Assembly (NCBI RefSeq): GCF_000715075.1
Contig: NC_134101.1
Coordinates: 24,606,822-24,670,821 of the forward strand
Length of the DNA stretch: 64,000 nt
Reading direction: 5' to 3'
DNA from: Nicotiana tabacum
Taxonomy: Eukaryota; Streptophyta; Magnoliopsida; Solanales; Solanaceae
In this document: piece by piece, positions 1 to 10,785 of the stretch
Layout: each line of letters starts with the position of its first letter
Position numbering within the stretch: position 1 is the first letter of the stretch
The notes under the pieces: model-generated
What the model was told of the DNA's origin: nothing
What the model saw: the letters and a program-made list of their open reading frames with translations, nothing else
The model's database searches: none
Program-made: the position numbers and the translations under genes

Positions 1-194
1 TCCAATATAAATCTTTCGCTTATATGTTTTTCAAATAGAAATCTTCAGGATATAATACTTTCAAATAAATCTCTTTCAAATATAATTCCTTCAAATAAAA
101 TCTTTCAAATAAATCTCTTTCGAATAAAAGTCACCCTGTGACTTAGCATTTCAAAATCATAAAATACGGGTCTCAGCCCACTTTCATATTTCCA

Positions 195-450
195 CGGCAC
201 CTCGTGCCAATTTCTCTATCACAACCGCAAGGACAACTCACGTGCCAAATATCATCATCATTTAACCACGACACCTCATGCCCACATTTCATATCACAAT
301 TGCACGGACAATTCACGTGCCAATATCATCATTATTTACTCACGGTACTTCGTGCCCACATTTCATATCATAACTGCACAGACAATTCAGATGCCAATAT
401 CATCATTATTTTCTCACGGTACCTCGTGCCCACATTTTATTTTATAATCC
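195..450. repeat. Tandem repeat, about 74-75 bp units inside LTR fragment L1
   Basis: At least three units, starting near 194, 268, 342 and 416, each with a cacggcacctcgtgccc-like core followed by a tgcacggacaattcacgtgcc-like half. The first core contains GGCAC-CTC-GTGCC (196-208), a perfect 5 bp stem with a 3 nt loop. It is the same kind of variable array seen in the other long LTRs of the window. Confidence 0.7.
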
Positions 451-559
451 GCCTGGCAATAACCATAGGCTCCCAATTTCAACATAGATCAGACTATTAT
501 CAATTTACCAACAATAAGATAAATTGCACAAGGTATAAAAATAAACACAAGGAAAATCA

Positions 560-930
560 TCACATGAAAATTACCAACGCAATAACCCCACATCATCACA
601 TATTATTCCTGACAATAGCCACCCTTATCTCTCCTATAGCCACCCTTATCACCAACACAATAACTCCACATCATCACATATCATCCCTGACAATAGCCAC
701 CCTTATCTCTCCTATAGCCACCCTTATCACTCCTATAATAGCCTCCCTTATCCCTCCGCCCTGACAATATCAATAGCCACCCTTATCGCTCCTATAACCA
801 CCCTTATCTCTCCTATAGCCACCCTTATCGTTCCGCCCAGACAACATCCCAACACACATAACAACAGTGAAATGCCACCCTTATACCCACATAATATTAA
901 CAGTGAAATGCCACCCTTATATCCTCAAAA
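560..930. repeat. Tandem repeats rich in atagccacccttatc
   Basis: Several copies of a short unit built on ctatagccacccttatc, followed by two copies of a gaaatgccacccttata unit near 868-920. They lie inside the LTR fragment and explain the open frames here; there is no coding evidence. Confidence 0.6.
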
Positions 931-1533
931 TAATAACTCAAATAACACAACAATTTACACAGATTATTATCATGGCAACATAACAAAATTAATTTATATC
1001 ACAATTTGCCCAATGGCCACAACCAATTCCAAAGATATAACAAAATCAATTAATTTTACAACAAATAGCCTAAGGCTCCACACAATGTGTAAACCTCAAA
1101 ACAACAACAGATATGGAAAATACTCAGTATAGGGCAACACCTTCATTAATCCAAATTCTTGATAATTATATAACTCCTAGGTTTAAACTTATTTCATTAA
1201 TTATTTGCAGATGGAAAATTCATAATATAATTATTTTCAGGAAATATCAAATCACCAAACTCACGGAATTCACATAAATATACAAGCAATAACCATATCA
1301 AATTGTCATATAAAACAAATTCAACAAATGCGAATTGAGACATGGCAAATAGATGATTTAATAAATGCCAACAATTATCCAATTTACTACACAATATACC
1401 TAAGACTTTAACCCAATCAATTTTGCACATATAAGTCCGAGTACGTACTCGTCACCTCGCGTACATGACTTTTTATATTTCATAAATGACACATAAGACT
1501 CGATGCCTAAGGGATAATTCCCCTACTCAAGGT

Positions 1534-4366
1534 TAGGCAAGTACCATGACCCAAAATCCAACTAGTCTTTATGGCACCTAACCCAACCCGCTAGGTAAGC
1601 CAATTACCAACTATCCAATTCCAATGAAATTAATAAGGAAATTAATTAAAAGAAAATATCTAAAACCAATACATTTTCCCAAGAACTGGTAGTACAAACA
1701 TGAGCTTTTAAGAATAGAGTTTACAAAGCTGGTATGAAGTAAATACATCATCTGTTTGAAAAGGATATAAACAGAGTTTAATGAATCTAAGGCTACCATG
1801 AACAAGAGGCAGCTACAACCGGAACGCATGTACATCTTCAGATCCAGCTCCCAACAAACACATCAATATCAGCAGTCAACATCTGCACGCAAGGTGCAGA
1901 AGTGTAGTATGAGTACAACCGACCCCATGTACTCAATAAGTAACAAACTTAACCTTAGGTTGAAAGTAGTGACGAGCTTGTACCAAGGTCGGGTCCCAAT
2001 TTCAATAACCAACAATAGTTCATAACAACTTAAACAAGTAATACCAGAAGTAACTCAACAATTAAATGCTCAGCAAAAACATGATTTATGAAAATAGTTC
2101 TGCCTTTCAAGTACATAAATGAAAACCCAAATCGTTTACCGGAGTTACCAAAAATATGAATAAATTTGAAAACAGTAATTTTTCCAAAATCCTTTCAATA
2201 ATAAATAAGATGTTTCATTTTTCTTTCCAGATAACTAGTGTAAAACAAACACATCACTATGCCCATCTGCCAACATGTGTGAGAAATCATGAATGATGTA
2301 ATATCGTACAACATGAGAAAAAATACATCTCTATGCATGTATGTCATGTGTGCATATCAATGCAATGTATCTCAGAGATGAACTCATATGCATACTCTCA
2401 GAGTATCAATTCACCCAGTCCTCCCCATCACTCAGTCCTCACAGTCACACAGTCCTCACAGTCACTCAATCCTCACAGTCGCTCGGCACTCGCACTCAGT
2501 AGGTACCTGCGCTCACTGGGAGTGTGTACAGACTCCGGAGGGGCTCCTTTAGCCCAAGTGCTATAATCTGCACGGACAACTCACGTGTTGCACGGATAAC
2601 TCACGTGCTATAGTATCAATATCTAGATCCGCACGGACAACTCACGTGTTGCACGAATAACTCACGTGCTATAGTATCAATATCTAGATCCGTACGGACA
2701 ACTCACGTGCTACACGGACAACTTACGTGCTGCACAGACAACTCACGTGCTATAGTATCAACATCTGGATCCGCACGGATAACTCACGTGCTATAATAAG
2801 CCAATCTGGCCTGCTGCGGCGTGCAACCCGATCCCATAATTATCCTCACAATTAGGCCATCGGCCTCACTCAGTCATCAATCTCTCCAGTCTCTCGGGCT
2901 CACAATGTCATGAAAATAGCCCGAAAATGATGATATGATGTATCAATAAATAATAATAGAGGCTGAGATATGATATGTAATAACATGAGTATGACTGAGT
3001 ATGAATTTTTCAATTTAAAACAAATAATTCATAGTAATATGACCTCTATGGGTCCCAATAATACTGGCACATAGTCTCAACATGATTTTTAATATAATTC
3101 TCAGCTCAATTTCTTTAGCACATAAAACTATATAGAAAATGCCAAGATTATTTGACTATAAAATTCTACGGAAACAATTATGTCACAATTTCTATGGTGC
3201 ACGCCCACACGCCCGTCACCTAGTATGTGCGTCACCTCCCAACAATTCACATAATACATACATTCAGGGTTCATACCCTCAGCTCCAAGATTAGAAGAGT
3301 TACTTACCTTGAACAAGACGAATCTAATATCGAGCAAGCTAAATAATGCTCTAGAAATTCCATTATGCGCGTATCAATTTTCGAACGGCTCAAATCTAGC
3401 CACAATTAATTTAATTCAGTCCACAAAATTATAGGAATTAATTCCATATCAAAATACTAATATTTTCCACAAAATCCGAAATTACACTACAAAAATCACC
3501 CGTGAGGCCCACGTCTCGGAACCCGACAAAAGTTATAAAATCCGATAGCCCATTCAACCACGAGTCTAGCCATACCAATTTTACCAAAATCCAACCTAAA
3601 TTCGATCCTCAAATCTTCAAGCTCCGAAAATACTACAATGCTCCAATTGATTAAAATGTCAAAATATCACCCACAATTTAATACCTACAATTAGATATCC
3701 CAACTACATCAAAATAAATATGAAAAGATTCATAAATATCCATTTAGGCTTCATAATTCGGCAACAAACCTTCAACCATCCCAAATTATCCAATAGGCTC
3801 ATCCATTAGCCTATTCAATTCCATTCTTATCATTTAATACTCATTTGGAGTCATTATTAATACTATGTTAATTACCCAATATCATTAAGTCACTATTCAT
3901 TATCTTCTCCAATAAAACCCTATATTCAAGAACACTCATTTCAAGAACTAGTTTTGTATCTTGTCAAAATGGTGATTCTCTATTCAATTCGTTCATCAAT
4001 TAAGTTATCAAGTCTATTGGAATCATTAGAAACTCAAAACAATTCCTTTTATATCAATTCATCACTATTCATCTTCTTCTTTGCCCAAAATATCATTTTC
4101 AAGACCCTCCCTTAGGGTTCATACAATATCCTATTACAACTTCAAATAAAACTCATAAACATGCTACCCATACTCCAATATGACATATATATGAAGCTCA
4201 AGTGAAGGGATTACCTCTTGGTGGAAGAATCTAACTTTTTCTCTTTTTGGTGTTCTTGAAGATTCAACTCATTTCCTATGGATTTAATCCATAATAATGT
4301 TAGTATTATCACTAAATGATGTTATATAATCATCCTTGTACCAAAATAACTTACTTTGAAGTGTAT
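1534..4366 (-). repeat. Tekay-type LTR fragment (L2), 5'-truncated
   Basis: A minus-strand LTR ending near 1534-1545 with the family's terminal pattern (reads gattttgggtcatg). It contains the conserved late-LTR block (about 1895-1985), a single ctgcggcgtgcaacccg unit (about 2813) and the mid-LTR block near 3480-3600 that matches 55280-55370 of element C. The start of the LTR is missing: at about 4366 it abuts a plus-strand gag remnant. No host gene is visible in it. Confidence 0.7.
2565..2800. repeat. Tandem array of gcacggacaactcacgtgct units
   Basis: A 20 bp subunit (gcacggacaactcacgtg plus two bases) is repeated about eight times inside 61 bp super-units that also carry tatagtatcaatatctagat. 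Starts are near 2570, 2631, 2692 and 2773. Each subunit has GCACG and CGTGC ends that can pair. It sits in LTR fragment L2, in the same relative position as arrays in the other LTRs. Confidence 0.75.
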
Positions 4367-4369
4367 CCA

Positions 4370-5095
4370 TGGCGCGCGGAGTTTGAGCAGTTGCGCCAGG
4401 GTACTATGACTGTGTCAAAGTATGCAGTTCGCTTCAGCGATTTGGCCTGACATGCACCGGCCTTAGTTGCCACAGTTCGAGAGAGGGTTCGACGGTTTAT
4501 TGAGGGTCTCCATCCTAGCATCTGAATTAGTATGGCCATGGAATTTGATATGGATATTTCTTATCAGCAGGTTGTGGGTATTGCCAGAAGATTCGAGGGC
4601 ATGTTTGCCCGGGATAGAGAGGAGAAGGAGGCCAAGAGGTCTCGAGAGACTGGTTATTATTCGGGAGCTCGTGCCCCAGTAGCTCGCCATGGTAGGGATT
4701 ATGTATGCCGCCCCGTTCATTCAGCTCTTCCAGCCTCCAGCGGTGTTCCAGCTCCTTCTAGACCCCCGGAGCCTTATTATGCACCGCCAGTATCTAGTGT
4801 GCCTCCTGCACGGGGTGTTCCTAGCGTCCAGTCCAGCAGACCTGGCCCGAGCCAGTCACAACAGCCACGCCCTCCCAGAGCTTGTTTTGAGTGTGGCGAC
4901 ACTCGCCACATGGTGAGGGATTGCCCCAGGATTAGGAGGGGTGCACCTCCACAGACTTTTCAGCCACAACGCGCTCCACCGGGTCTTTAGGCTATGATTA
5001 CAGTACCAGTTGCCACCCCACCTGCTCAACCAGCTTGAGGTGGAGGTCGGGGAGGTAGAGGTCGCCCTAGAGGGGGAGGCCAGGCCATATATTAC
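4370..5095 (+). pseudogene. Ty3-gypsy gag remnant with CCHC zinc knuckle
   Basis: Reads as the second half of a Tekay-type Gag nucleocapsid protein. A capsid-type stretch (RAEFEQLRQGTMTVSKYAVR) is followed by a basic E/K/R segment, a Pro/Ser-rich linker and a CCHC knuckle at 4883-4924 (CFECGDTRHMVRDC, all four zinc ligands present), then a Gly/Arg tail (GRGGRGRPRGGG). In-frame TGA codons replace probable Arg codons near 4447 and 4525, and a TAG closes the frame at about 4988. The N-terminal half and all of pol are absent. At its left edge it abuts a minus-strand LTR, so this is a rearranged fragment rather than a gene. Family assignment is firm; lineage is inferred from wording shared with element B. 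Confidence 0.85.
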
Positions 5096-6254
5096 AATAA
5101 GTTATTTTTCTTGTATATATTTTATACTGATTGACGCGAAATATACATGCAACATACGTACACTAAAACTAGTACTACTAAACATAAGCAAATGCTATTA
5201 AAATTTGTTCCGTCCCCCTTTCATATGAGAATAGCTCCATTTTTTCTTTCATTTTTTTCCTTTTTTTTTCCTTCCAAAAATATGCCTCTTGCTTAGTGTT
5301 ACAATTTTTTTCTTTTTTATAATAATCTTATACTATCACAAGCAAATACGATATTCTGATGGTTATACATTGTATGATTATAGCATGCGTATTTAAGTAT
5401 GAACCAAGATAAATATAAATTAAAAATACCAAATCCCATAATTCACAAAAAATACGGTATATATATATGAGCTATAACTATAATTTATACAACAAACGAG
5501 ATCTAAAAAATATTATTAATTATACTAGAAATATATATAGTATATAATATATTCATTATATATTTATGAAATAATTTCTGGCATATAGCATATCTAATTA
5601 GAAATATTTAATTATATAAATAATACAACAATGATATAATCTATATGTGTTTGCGCATATTTATTTTAGCTAGAGCATATTTTTGGTATATTTATGGAAT
5701 ATATAAAAATACACAACATATTATTCATAATATATTTATGAAATAATGAAGGAGCCATTATGGTCAAGTTGAAAAACATATAGATGGAAGAGGAGAAGGG
5801 AGAGAGTGAATGGAGTCGTCTGTATGAAGGGAAGATAAAACGAGATTAGGTTTTGAGGGGATAAAGGAAAATAAGTTAATGATCCATACCTTATTAGTGA
5901 TTTCTTAATTAATGAATCTTTTAAAAGCCAATTAAACGTATGGGATTTTAAAATATGTTAGCTGTCGTGACTGATTACTAGTGACAGCTCCAAGGCATTG
6001 GAGAAGTCAGATTTTTCTTTTCTTTTTAAAGCTTTACCATTAGTTTTTGGGGGTATAACGTGGGTAAACAAACAAACGGGGGACACTGGACTGCGACCTA
6101 TATTTACTTTATTCCGCCCAGTGCATTTACGTGAGAGCCCCATTTTTCGAATTTTCAGTGTCAGGCCGAAAAACCTCGCCGACGATTTAATTAGGAAGAG
6201 AAAGAAGTACCATGTACCAACTACGAGTAAAAATTATACGGGTTAGTCAGTTTT
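5096..6254. other. AT-rich stretch without a recognisable gene
   Basis: Mostly AT-rich sequence with poly-T/poly-A runs. A small imperfect hairpin (agctgtc ... gacagct) lies near 5959-5989. Short open frames at 5958-6246 show no family resemblance. Nothing here is supported as coding or RNA. Confidence 0.6.
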
Positions 6255-6655
6255 CGGACAAGTAATTCAAAAATAGTAATCGTTTATAAAGTCATTGTAA
6301 AATAGCCACTATTTTGCTGCAACACGGACTGATCCGGCATAATATACTGGAGATTGGTGCATGTGTGTATGAACTTCCAGCATGTTATGGTGGAACTCCA
6401 ACACACGGAAAGTTCCAGCATAATATACTGGAAATTGAAGCACATGTGTATGAACTTCCAGTATATTATGCTGGATCAGTATATTATACTGGAATTTCAG
6501 TATATTATGCTGGAATATTTTTCGGATTTTGAACAGTGTTTTGTTTCAGATTTATCTTTACATGAAAAGTGACTAAATTTTGATTACTTTTGAAACTCTG
6601 ACTATTTTTCAATTATCACTTGTAAATCTGGCTATTTTTTTAATTCTTCCCCGAC
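6255..6655. mobile_element. MITE-like element with about 50 bp degenerate TIRs
   Basis: The left end (aagtaattcaaaaatagt ... gtaaaatagccact) is mirrored at the right end (gactatttttcaatt ... ctggctattttttt), giving degenerate terminal inverted repeats. The interior holds several near-palindromes of the type ttccagcataatatactgg. The same vocabulary (aaaaatagccac, gcataatatgctgg) recurs at 38461-39220, so this is a multicopy family. No coding capacity. The exact termini and target duplication are not resolved. Confidence 0.65.
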
Positions 6656-6676
6656 TACCAACTACCAAGTCCATGA

Positions 6677-6686
6677 CCTTTTGAAT
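6677..6686. repeat. 10 bp target-site duplication, left copy
   Basis: ccttttgaat, repeated exactly at 10611-10620, immediately outside the MULE termini. Confidence 0.85.
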
Positions 6687-6816
6687 GGCAAAGTATATAG
6701 TTTACCCATCCACCTTGCACCCAAATCCCTGTTACACACCTGTTGACTACGGGTTTAACTTTACACACCAAATCTTTCAAATGTGTGTCAATTACACACT
6801 ACTTTTGACTAGCCTA
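6687..6816 (+). repeat. MULE left terminal inverted repeat
   Basis: About 130 bp, starting ggcaaagtatatagtttacc, matching the reverse complement of 10481-10610 with scattered substitutions, including the cttgcacccaaatcc core. Confidence 0.85.
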
Positions 6817-7352
6817 GTTAATATTCAATGTTGTGTATACACGCACTTCTTTAAATTAAAAATAAACGATTCTTTAATTAAAAATGGACAACCCGACCCT
6901 TTTTTAATCCCGACCCAAAAAAGATCCGACCCGGTCAATTAAAAACAACCCCTCGACCAGATTAACAAGCATAATTCTATTTTCACCAAAATGTTCTTCA
7001 CCCCTAACCTTTGAAGGCGACTCCGACGAGAACACATCTGGTGTTTGTTGCTGTTACTTTCGTCATTTTCAGGTTAGTATTCTCGTTTTACTTTGTTCAA
7101 TCGTTATGATTTAGATGGGTGGGTCGAAATAGTTAGGGTTTATTTGGGTATTTTGTCAGGAGTATTTTTAGGGCTTTAAGACATCTTTATGGGGAATCTC
7201 TTGTCATTGTCTACCGAAACCTTCAGCTTTTGAGCTTGTATTGTCTTCTTCTTTCTTTATTGTGTTTTATCTTTCTTTATTGTCCATTTTGATTTGTTTA
7301 TTCTTTGTTTGCATGTGAAATTAAAACCTGTTGTCTGCTTGTTTCAGAGACA

Positions 7353-8031
7353 ATGTCTTTTAAAATTGTTACTTTAAAGTGGTATCACGGGGGTGAGTTA
7401 ATTATTGGCCCTTTTAGTAGATATGTGAGGGGCAGTAAGTCCTTGACTTTAGACGTGGATGTAGATATAATTTCGTTCTTTGAGCTTATGGATTACACTA
7501 AGGAGATGGGACTAACTAACGTGGTTGAGCTGTATATATGCGCGATGGATAGGATTGACAAACTCGTAAATGTATTGACTGATAAGGACATTGTAGACAT
7601 TTGCAATCAATTAGAGGATGGGGATACACTAGAAATATATGTGACTCATGCTGCCCCTTTATTGGTACATGACCCTATTGAAAAAGGGGAAGGTGTGAGT
7701 AGTATTAAGGCTTCTGGCAAAAAGGCCTATAGAGGTTGAAGAGGTTGAAGAGGTAGTTGATGAAGATTCTGATGACATACACTGTACTTCAGACAGTTCT
7801 GCTGCTTCTGATGGAAATGCTTCTGATGATGATGCTTCTAACTGTTCTAGTTCTGATAATGCTGCTTCTGATGATGCTGCTTTGGATACTGCTGGGAATG
7901 AAGGAGAAGTAGACATAGACTGGACTTCTGATAGTTCCGATGAAGTTGACTTGAATGTTCCTGATGACAATGATCTCCAAACTGATATCCACGAGGAGTT
8001 TATTTTTTTGAATGCTTCAGGGTTTAATTAA
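7353..8031 (+). pseudogene. MULE protein N-terminus: PB1-like domain plus acidic linker, frameshifted
   Basis: The start codon at 7353 lies just after a splice-acceptor-like ttgtttcag. The first 110 or so residues match the PB1-like domain that opens many plant MULE proteins: a YHGGELI core, then YVRGSKSLTLDVD, a LMDYTKEMGL helix and a closing LEIYVTHA strand. After about residue 120 the frame breaks in an A-run near 7720. Reading one frame over gives a strongly acidic Ser/Asp/Glu linker (EVEEVEEVVDEDSDD ...) up to a stop near 8029, as expected upstream of the transposase core. The domain is known to occur both in host signalling proteins and in MULEs; the flanking TIRs and downstream transposase place this one in the MULE. 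The zinc-finger DNA-binding segment that should follow is deleted. Confidence 0.75.
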
Positions 8032-8040
8032 TGATGTAAG

Positions 8041-8741
8041 AAATTTGTTGCATGAGTGTGAACATAGGATGTGTGCTAGGCACATCCTTGCAAATTAGTC
8101 AAAAGAGTGGAGAGGATTCGAGAGGAGAAATACTTTCTGGAGATGTGCAATAGCTTCTAGTATTGCAGAATTAAATGACCAACTTGATATGCTAGACAAG
8201 CTTGGGGATGGCATATGTGAAAGCTTACTCCACTATAGAAAAGAAACCTGGTGCAAAGCTTATTTCAATTATGATAGAAAGTGTGATATTATTGACAACA
8301 ATATATGTGGGACTTTCAATTCCTGGATTCTGGATGAGAGACACAAGACAATCATCACAATGTTAGAGAAAATCAAAATTAAGCTAACGATTAGGATAGG
8401 TAAGATGAGAGAGTTATGTGAGACATGGATATGCGATATCTCCCCAATTACAATGAAGGCTTACCAGGATAATTTAGCAAAGTCTATGAAGTATACTCCA
8501 AGATGGAACGGTGAAATCTATTCACCACATTGCACATTGGTATCAAAAGTCTACTTACCTGAAGGCTTATTCAATATTTATCCAGCTTGTGCCGTATATG
8601 AAACAGTGGCCATCTTTAGGACACCCCCTTATTGAACCTCCCCCTATTAGAAAGATGTCTGGAAGACAAAAAAAAATAGGAAAAGAGAAGAAACTGAATA
8701 TTCAAAATTCGGGAAGCTTTCAAGGAGAGGTATGGAGATGA
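8041..8741 (+). pseudogene. MULE transposase, C-terminal part of DDE core, decayed
   Basis: The frame contains hallmarks of the plant MULE transposase C-terminal half: CEHRMCARHI, the helix CDIIDNNICGTFNSWIL, then RHKTIITMLEKIK. One in-frame TAG near 8095 replaces a probable Trp (TGG to TAG) in the AN-SKEWRGFERR stretch. After KYTPRWNGE the sequence jumps to a second frame reading HWYQKSTYLKAYS, then EPPPIRKMSGRQKK, which normally lies downstream of the SWIM zinc finger; the SWIM finger itself is therefore deleted. The N-terminal DDE aspartates are also absent. It is a non-functional remnant of the element's own transposase. Confidence 0.85.
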
Positions 8742-9310
8742 CTTATTCCCTCTGTGGTGTGTGTGGACACAACAAGAGGGGATGCCCCGGTAAAAAACCT
8801 GCTACTGGAAATGTTGTACCAACTGGTACACCTTCATCTGCTGCTGGAAGGGATAGAAGAAGAGGAACTAGTACCAATACAACATCTAGTTCACAATCAG
8901 CAAGAGGTAGAGGAGTTTCTACAATAGGTAGAGGGGTTGGAAGAGGTAGAGGCAGTAGAATTGAGTTGTTTCAAGCAAGAAATGGGTTCATTTCTTTTAC
9001 TGTAAGTGAACTAAATAAAGCTATAAGTAGTGTATCTTCCTTCTATTGAATGAAATGTTATAACTAAATATACTGTACTTTGGCAGAGTAGAGGACAAAA
9101 TCCAAGGGTTATTAGCATCGGTGTACTAAGACTAAGAGGTCTACAACTTCAGGGGAGGAATGTGCTTACCAACCAAGAAATGTCGGCTTGAGGTGGATGG
9201 GCAAAAAGCCATAAGCACAAGACAAATTCAAAGAACTGTAGAATCACAACACAATCTTAGTCAAGCTAGTTTATCATCTCAACCAACGAAGAAGCAGAAA
9301 AAGAAATAAA
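8732..9310 (+). pseudogene. MULE transposase tail: zinc knuckle, Gly/Arg region, second exon
   Basis: After another frame change the sequence encodes a nucleic-acid-binding tail. The knuckle reads YSLCGVCGHNKRGC, where the first expected Cys of a C-x2-C-x4-H-x4-C motif is Tyr, so the zinc site is damaged. It is followed by Ser/Thr-rich and GRGVGRGRG segments and a stop at 9047. A probable second exon starts after ttggcag near 9085 (reads NPRVI in one frame) and ends in a Lys-rich stretch near 9308, followed by noncoding sequence. The exon model is inferred from splice-like signals only. Confidence 0.6.
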
Positions 9311-9344
9311 AACTTTGGTTGTAGTTTAAGCTTTATGTTTGGTT

Positions 9345-9480
9345 AAGTGTTGCTATGGACAACAATGTATTATGTTTTGTAAAGGCAAGTGTTGCTATGG
9401 ACAACCAAGTGCTATGTTTTCTAAAGTGTTGCTATTGACAACCAAGTGCTATATTTTGTAAAGTGTTGCTAATCCGTTTT
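9345..9480 (+). repeat. Short tandem repeat, three imperfect copies
   Basis: Three imperfect copies, about 40-55 bp apart, of a unit reading agtgttgctatggacaac followed by aagtgctatgttttgtaa. They are in the noncoding tail of the MULE. Confidence 0.65.
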
Positions 9481-9875
9481 GGTGTCTACTAATAAACACC
9501 TATTTTGTGGAATAAGTTATTTAGGTCTTCTTTTTATACTGGTATACTTTGGTTATACAAAAGTTGTATTACCCATGTTTGGTTACCAAAGCTAAATAGG
9601 AACATAACACAAGAGAAGGCCAACAACTTCAATGAGCTAAATAGGAATATAACACAAGAGCTTGAATACATCTCTAATAAAATAGGGCATAACCCTCATA
9701 GACAACAACAACTTCAATCAGCCAAATACCTGAACACCCAATACAGGGGAATATCATTATACTATATAGCAGTGCTCAGAACTACCAAATACAATGGCCT
9801 TAATGATGATTAATCCTAAAATCAGAAAAAAAAAAGTCTCCTCCAATTCCTCTGTTTTCTGGATTCCTGCAAATA

Positions 9876-10167
9876 TCATTCAAACTGCTTCTTCTTCTTA
9901 AGCAGACCCAAAATCACTGGCTTCAGGTGTTCATGAGTCGGGGGATCAAACCATGCGAAATACTTACACCCAGTTTTCTTATCTTTCTGCAAATCCATAA
10001 ACAATTTGAAATGAAGCTTATAAAAACTTGAAATAACAATTATAACAATCTAAGCTTACCTCGTAGTTTTTACAGCCGTAGAATCGACAACCTGGGTTGT
10101 CTGTGCTCTATGAAATTACTAGTTCAGCTACATCTCCACATCGACAAAATAGACCAGAATTCTCCAT
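9876..10167 (-). pseudogene. Two-exon GRF-type zinc-finger pseudogene inside the MULE
   Basis: Exon 1 runs from the ATG at 10167 to 10060 (36 codons) and ends at a good donor (GAG|GTAAGC). Exon 2 runs from 9986, after ttgcag, to the TGA at 9876 (37 codons including the stop). The phases join in frame to a product of about 72 residues with one internal TAG at codon 20 (LVIS-stop-STDNPG). The protein has the ordered GRF zinc-finger signature: CRCGD, NPGCRFYGC, then CKYFAWFDPP, followed by a Lys-rich helix (LGLLKKKKQFE). GRF zinc fingers bind single-stranded DNA in TOP3A, NEIL3 and APE2; short stand-alone versions are common in plants. All four Cys positions are kept, so the stop is the only clear lesion. 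It lies antisense to the transposase within the TIRs, so it was either captured or is an ancient MULE passenger. Confidence 0.8.
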
Positions 10168-10480
10168 TCAATATGAACCCTAGTACGAGAATTGATAGAA
10201 GAATAATTATCTTACCTTATGAATTGCACTTTAATTGAACAAATATAACGAGCTTAAAAATATTAGATGTGGAAGGTGAAGACAGGGGTTGGTTTTTTCT
10301 GAAATTGGTTCCTTTTAATATGAAGAAGATGAAAATGGTTGATTTTAATAAGAAGAAGATGAAGAAGTGGGTGTTAGGTTTAGGAAAATGGGCCCAATTC
10401 CAATAATTAGATGTTGCAATTTGTCAGGAGGCAGAAAGTAACTTTTCACGCGCCATATTTGTCGTGTTTCACACGTCCGA

Positions 10481-10610
10481 GAGGCTGGTCATAAGTAGTG
10501 CGTAATTAACGCACATTTAAAAGTTTTAGTGTGTAAAGTTAAACTCGTGATCAATAGGTGTATAACATGGATTTGGGTGCAAGGTAGATGGGTAAGCTAT
10601 GTATTTTGCC
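10481..10610 (-). repeat. MULE right terminal inverted repeat
   Basis: Reverse complement begins ggcaaaatacatagcttacc and matches the left TIR over about 130 bp. The 10 bp duplication ccttttgaat follows at 10611-10620. Confidence 0.85.
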
Positions 10611-10647
10611 CCTTTTGAATCAATTAATAGTTGGGAATTTATTTCAG

Positions 10648-10656
10648 CTTGAAAAA
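10648..10656. repeat. 9 bp target-site duplication, left copy (outer TIR element)
   Basis: cttgaaaaa, found again at 31454-31462 exactly outside the opposite terminal inverted repeat. It is A-rich, so some caution applies. Confidence 0.6.
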
Positions 10657-10785
10657 AAGTGAAAAGACATAACTACCCCTTGAACTTGAGTCATATTTTC
10701 AGTTACACACTTATACTTTGCAAAAGTCCTATTACCCCCTTGAACTTTGTTGAAGTGAAATAAATAAACCCTTAGACTATGACAT

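Larger units (their letters stand above)
1..1533 (-). repeat. Tekay-type LTR fragment (L1), runs off the left edge
   Basis: On the minus strand this matches the middle-to-late part of the LTRs of element A: the block near 1440-1460 (reads gcgaggtgacgagtacgta) corresponds to about 21484, and the stretch 1-200 (gaggtgccgtgg, then repeated tttatttgaaag) corresponds to about 22870-23030. It is therefore an LTR read right to left. Its 5' part is missing: at about 1533 it is joined in mid-LTR to the end of another LTR fragment. The distal end lies outside the window. The open frames across it are chance frames in low-complexity repeats. Confidence 0.75.
6687..10610 (+). mobile_element. Degenerate MULE (Mutator-like element), 3.9 kb
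   Basis: The termini are long inverted repeats (6687-6816 and 10481-10610) starting ggcaaagtatatag on the left and ggcaaaatacatag on the complement of the right, with a perfect 10 bp flanking duplication. The plus strand carries transposase-gene remnants (PB1-like N-terminus, acidic linker, DDE C-terminal part, zinc knuckle, Gly/Arg tail). The minus strand near the right end carries a two-exon GRF zinc-finger pseudogene. The MULE DNA-binding domain, the front half of the DDE core and the SWIM finger are missing, so it cannot encode an active transposase. Long TIRs and 9-10 bp duplications are diagnostic of plant MULEs. Confidence 0.9.

Noticed and set aside
204..764. 186-codon open frame at the left edge
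   Set aside because: It runs through two tandem arrays of an LTR fragment; composition and repeat phase explain it.
2565..2800. Regular repeat with spacer-like units resembling a CRISPR array
   Set aside because: The intervening sequences are themselves repeated, there are no cas genes, and this is plant LTR DNA.
5958..6246. Overlapping open frames on both strands near 6000-6250
   Set aside because: Short, low similarity to anything I know, no splice or regulatory support.
7353..7739. PB1-like protein as a host signalling gene
   Set aside because: It lies within MULE TIRs, is followed by transposase sequence and is frameshifted.
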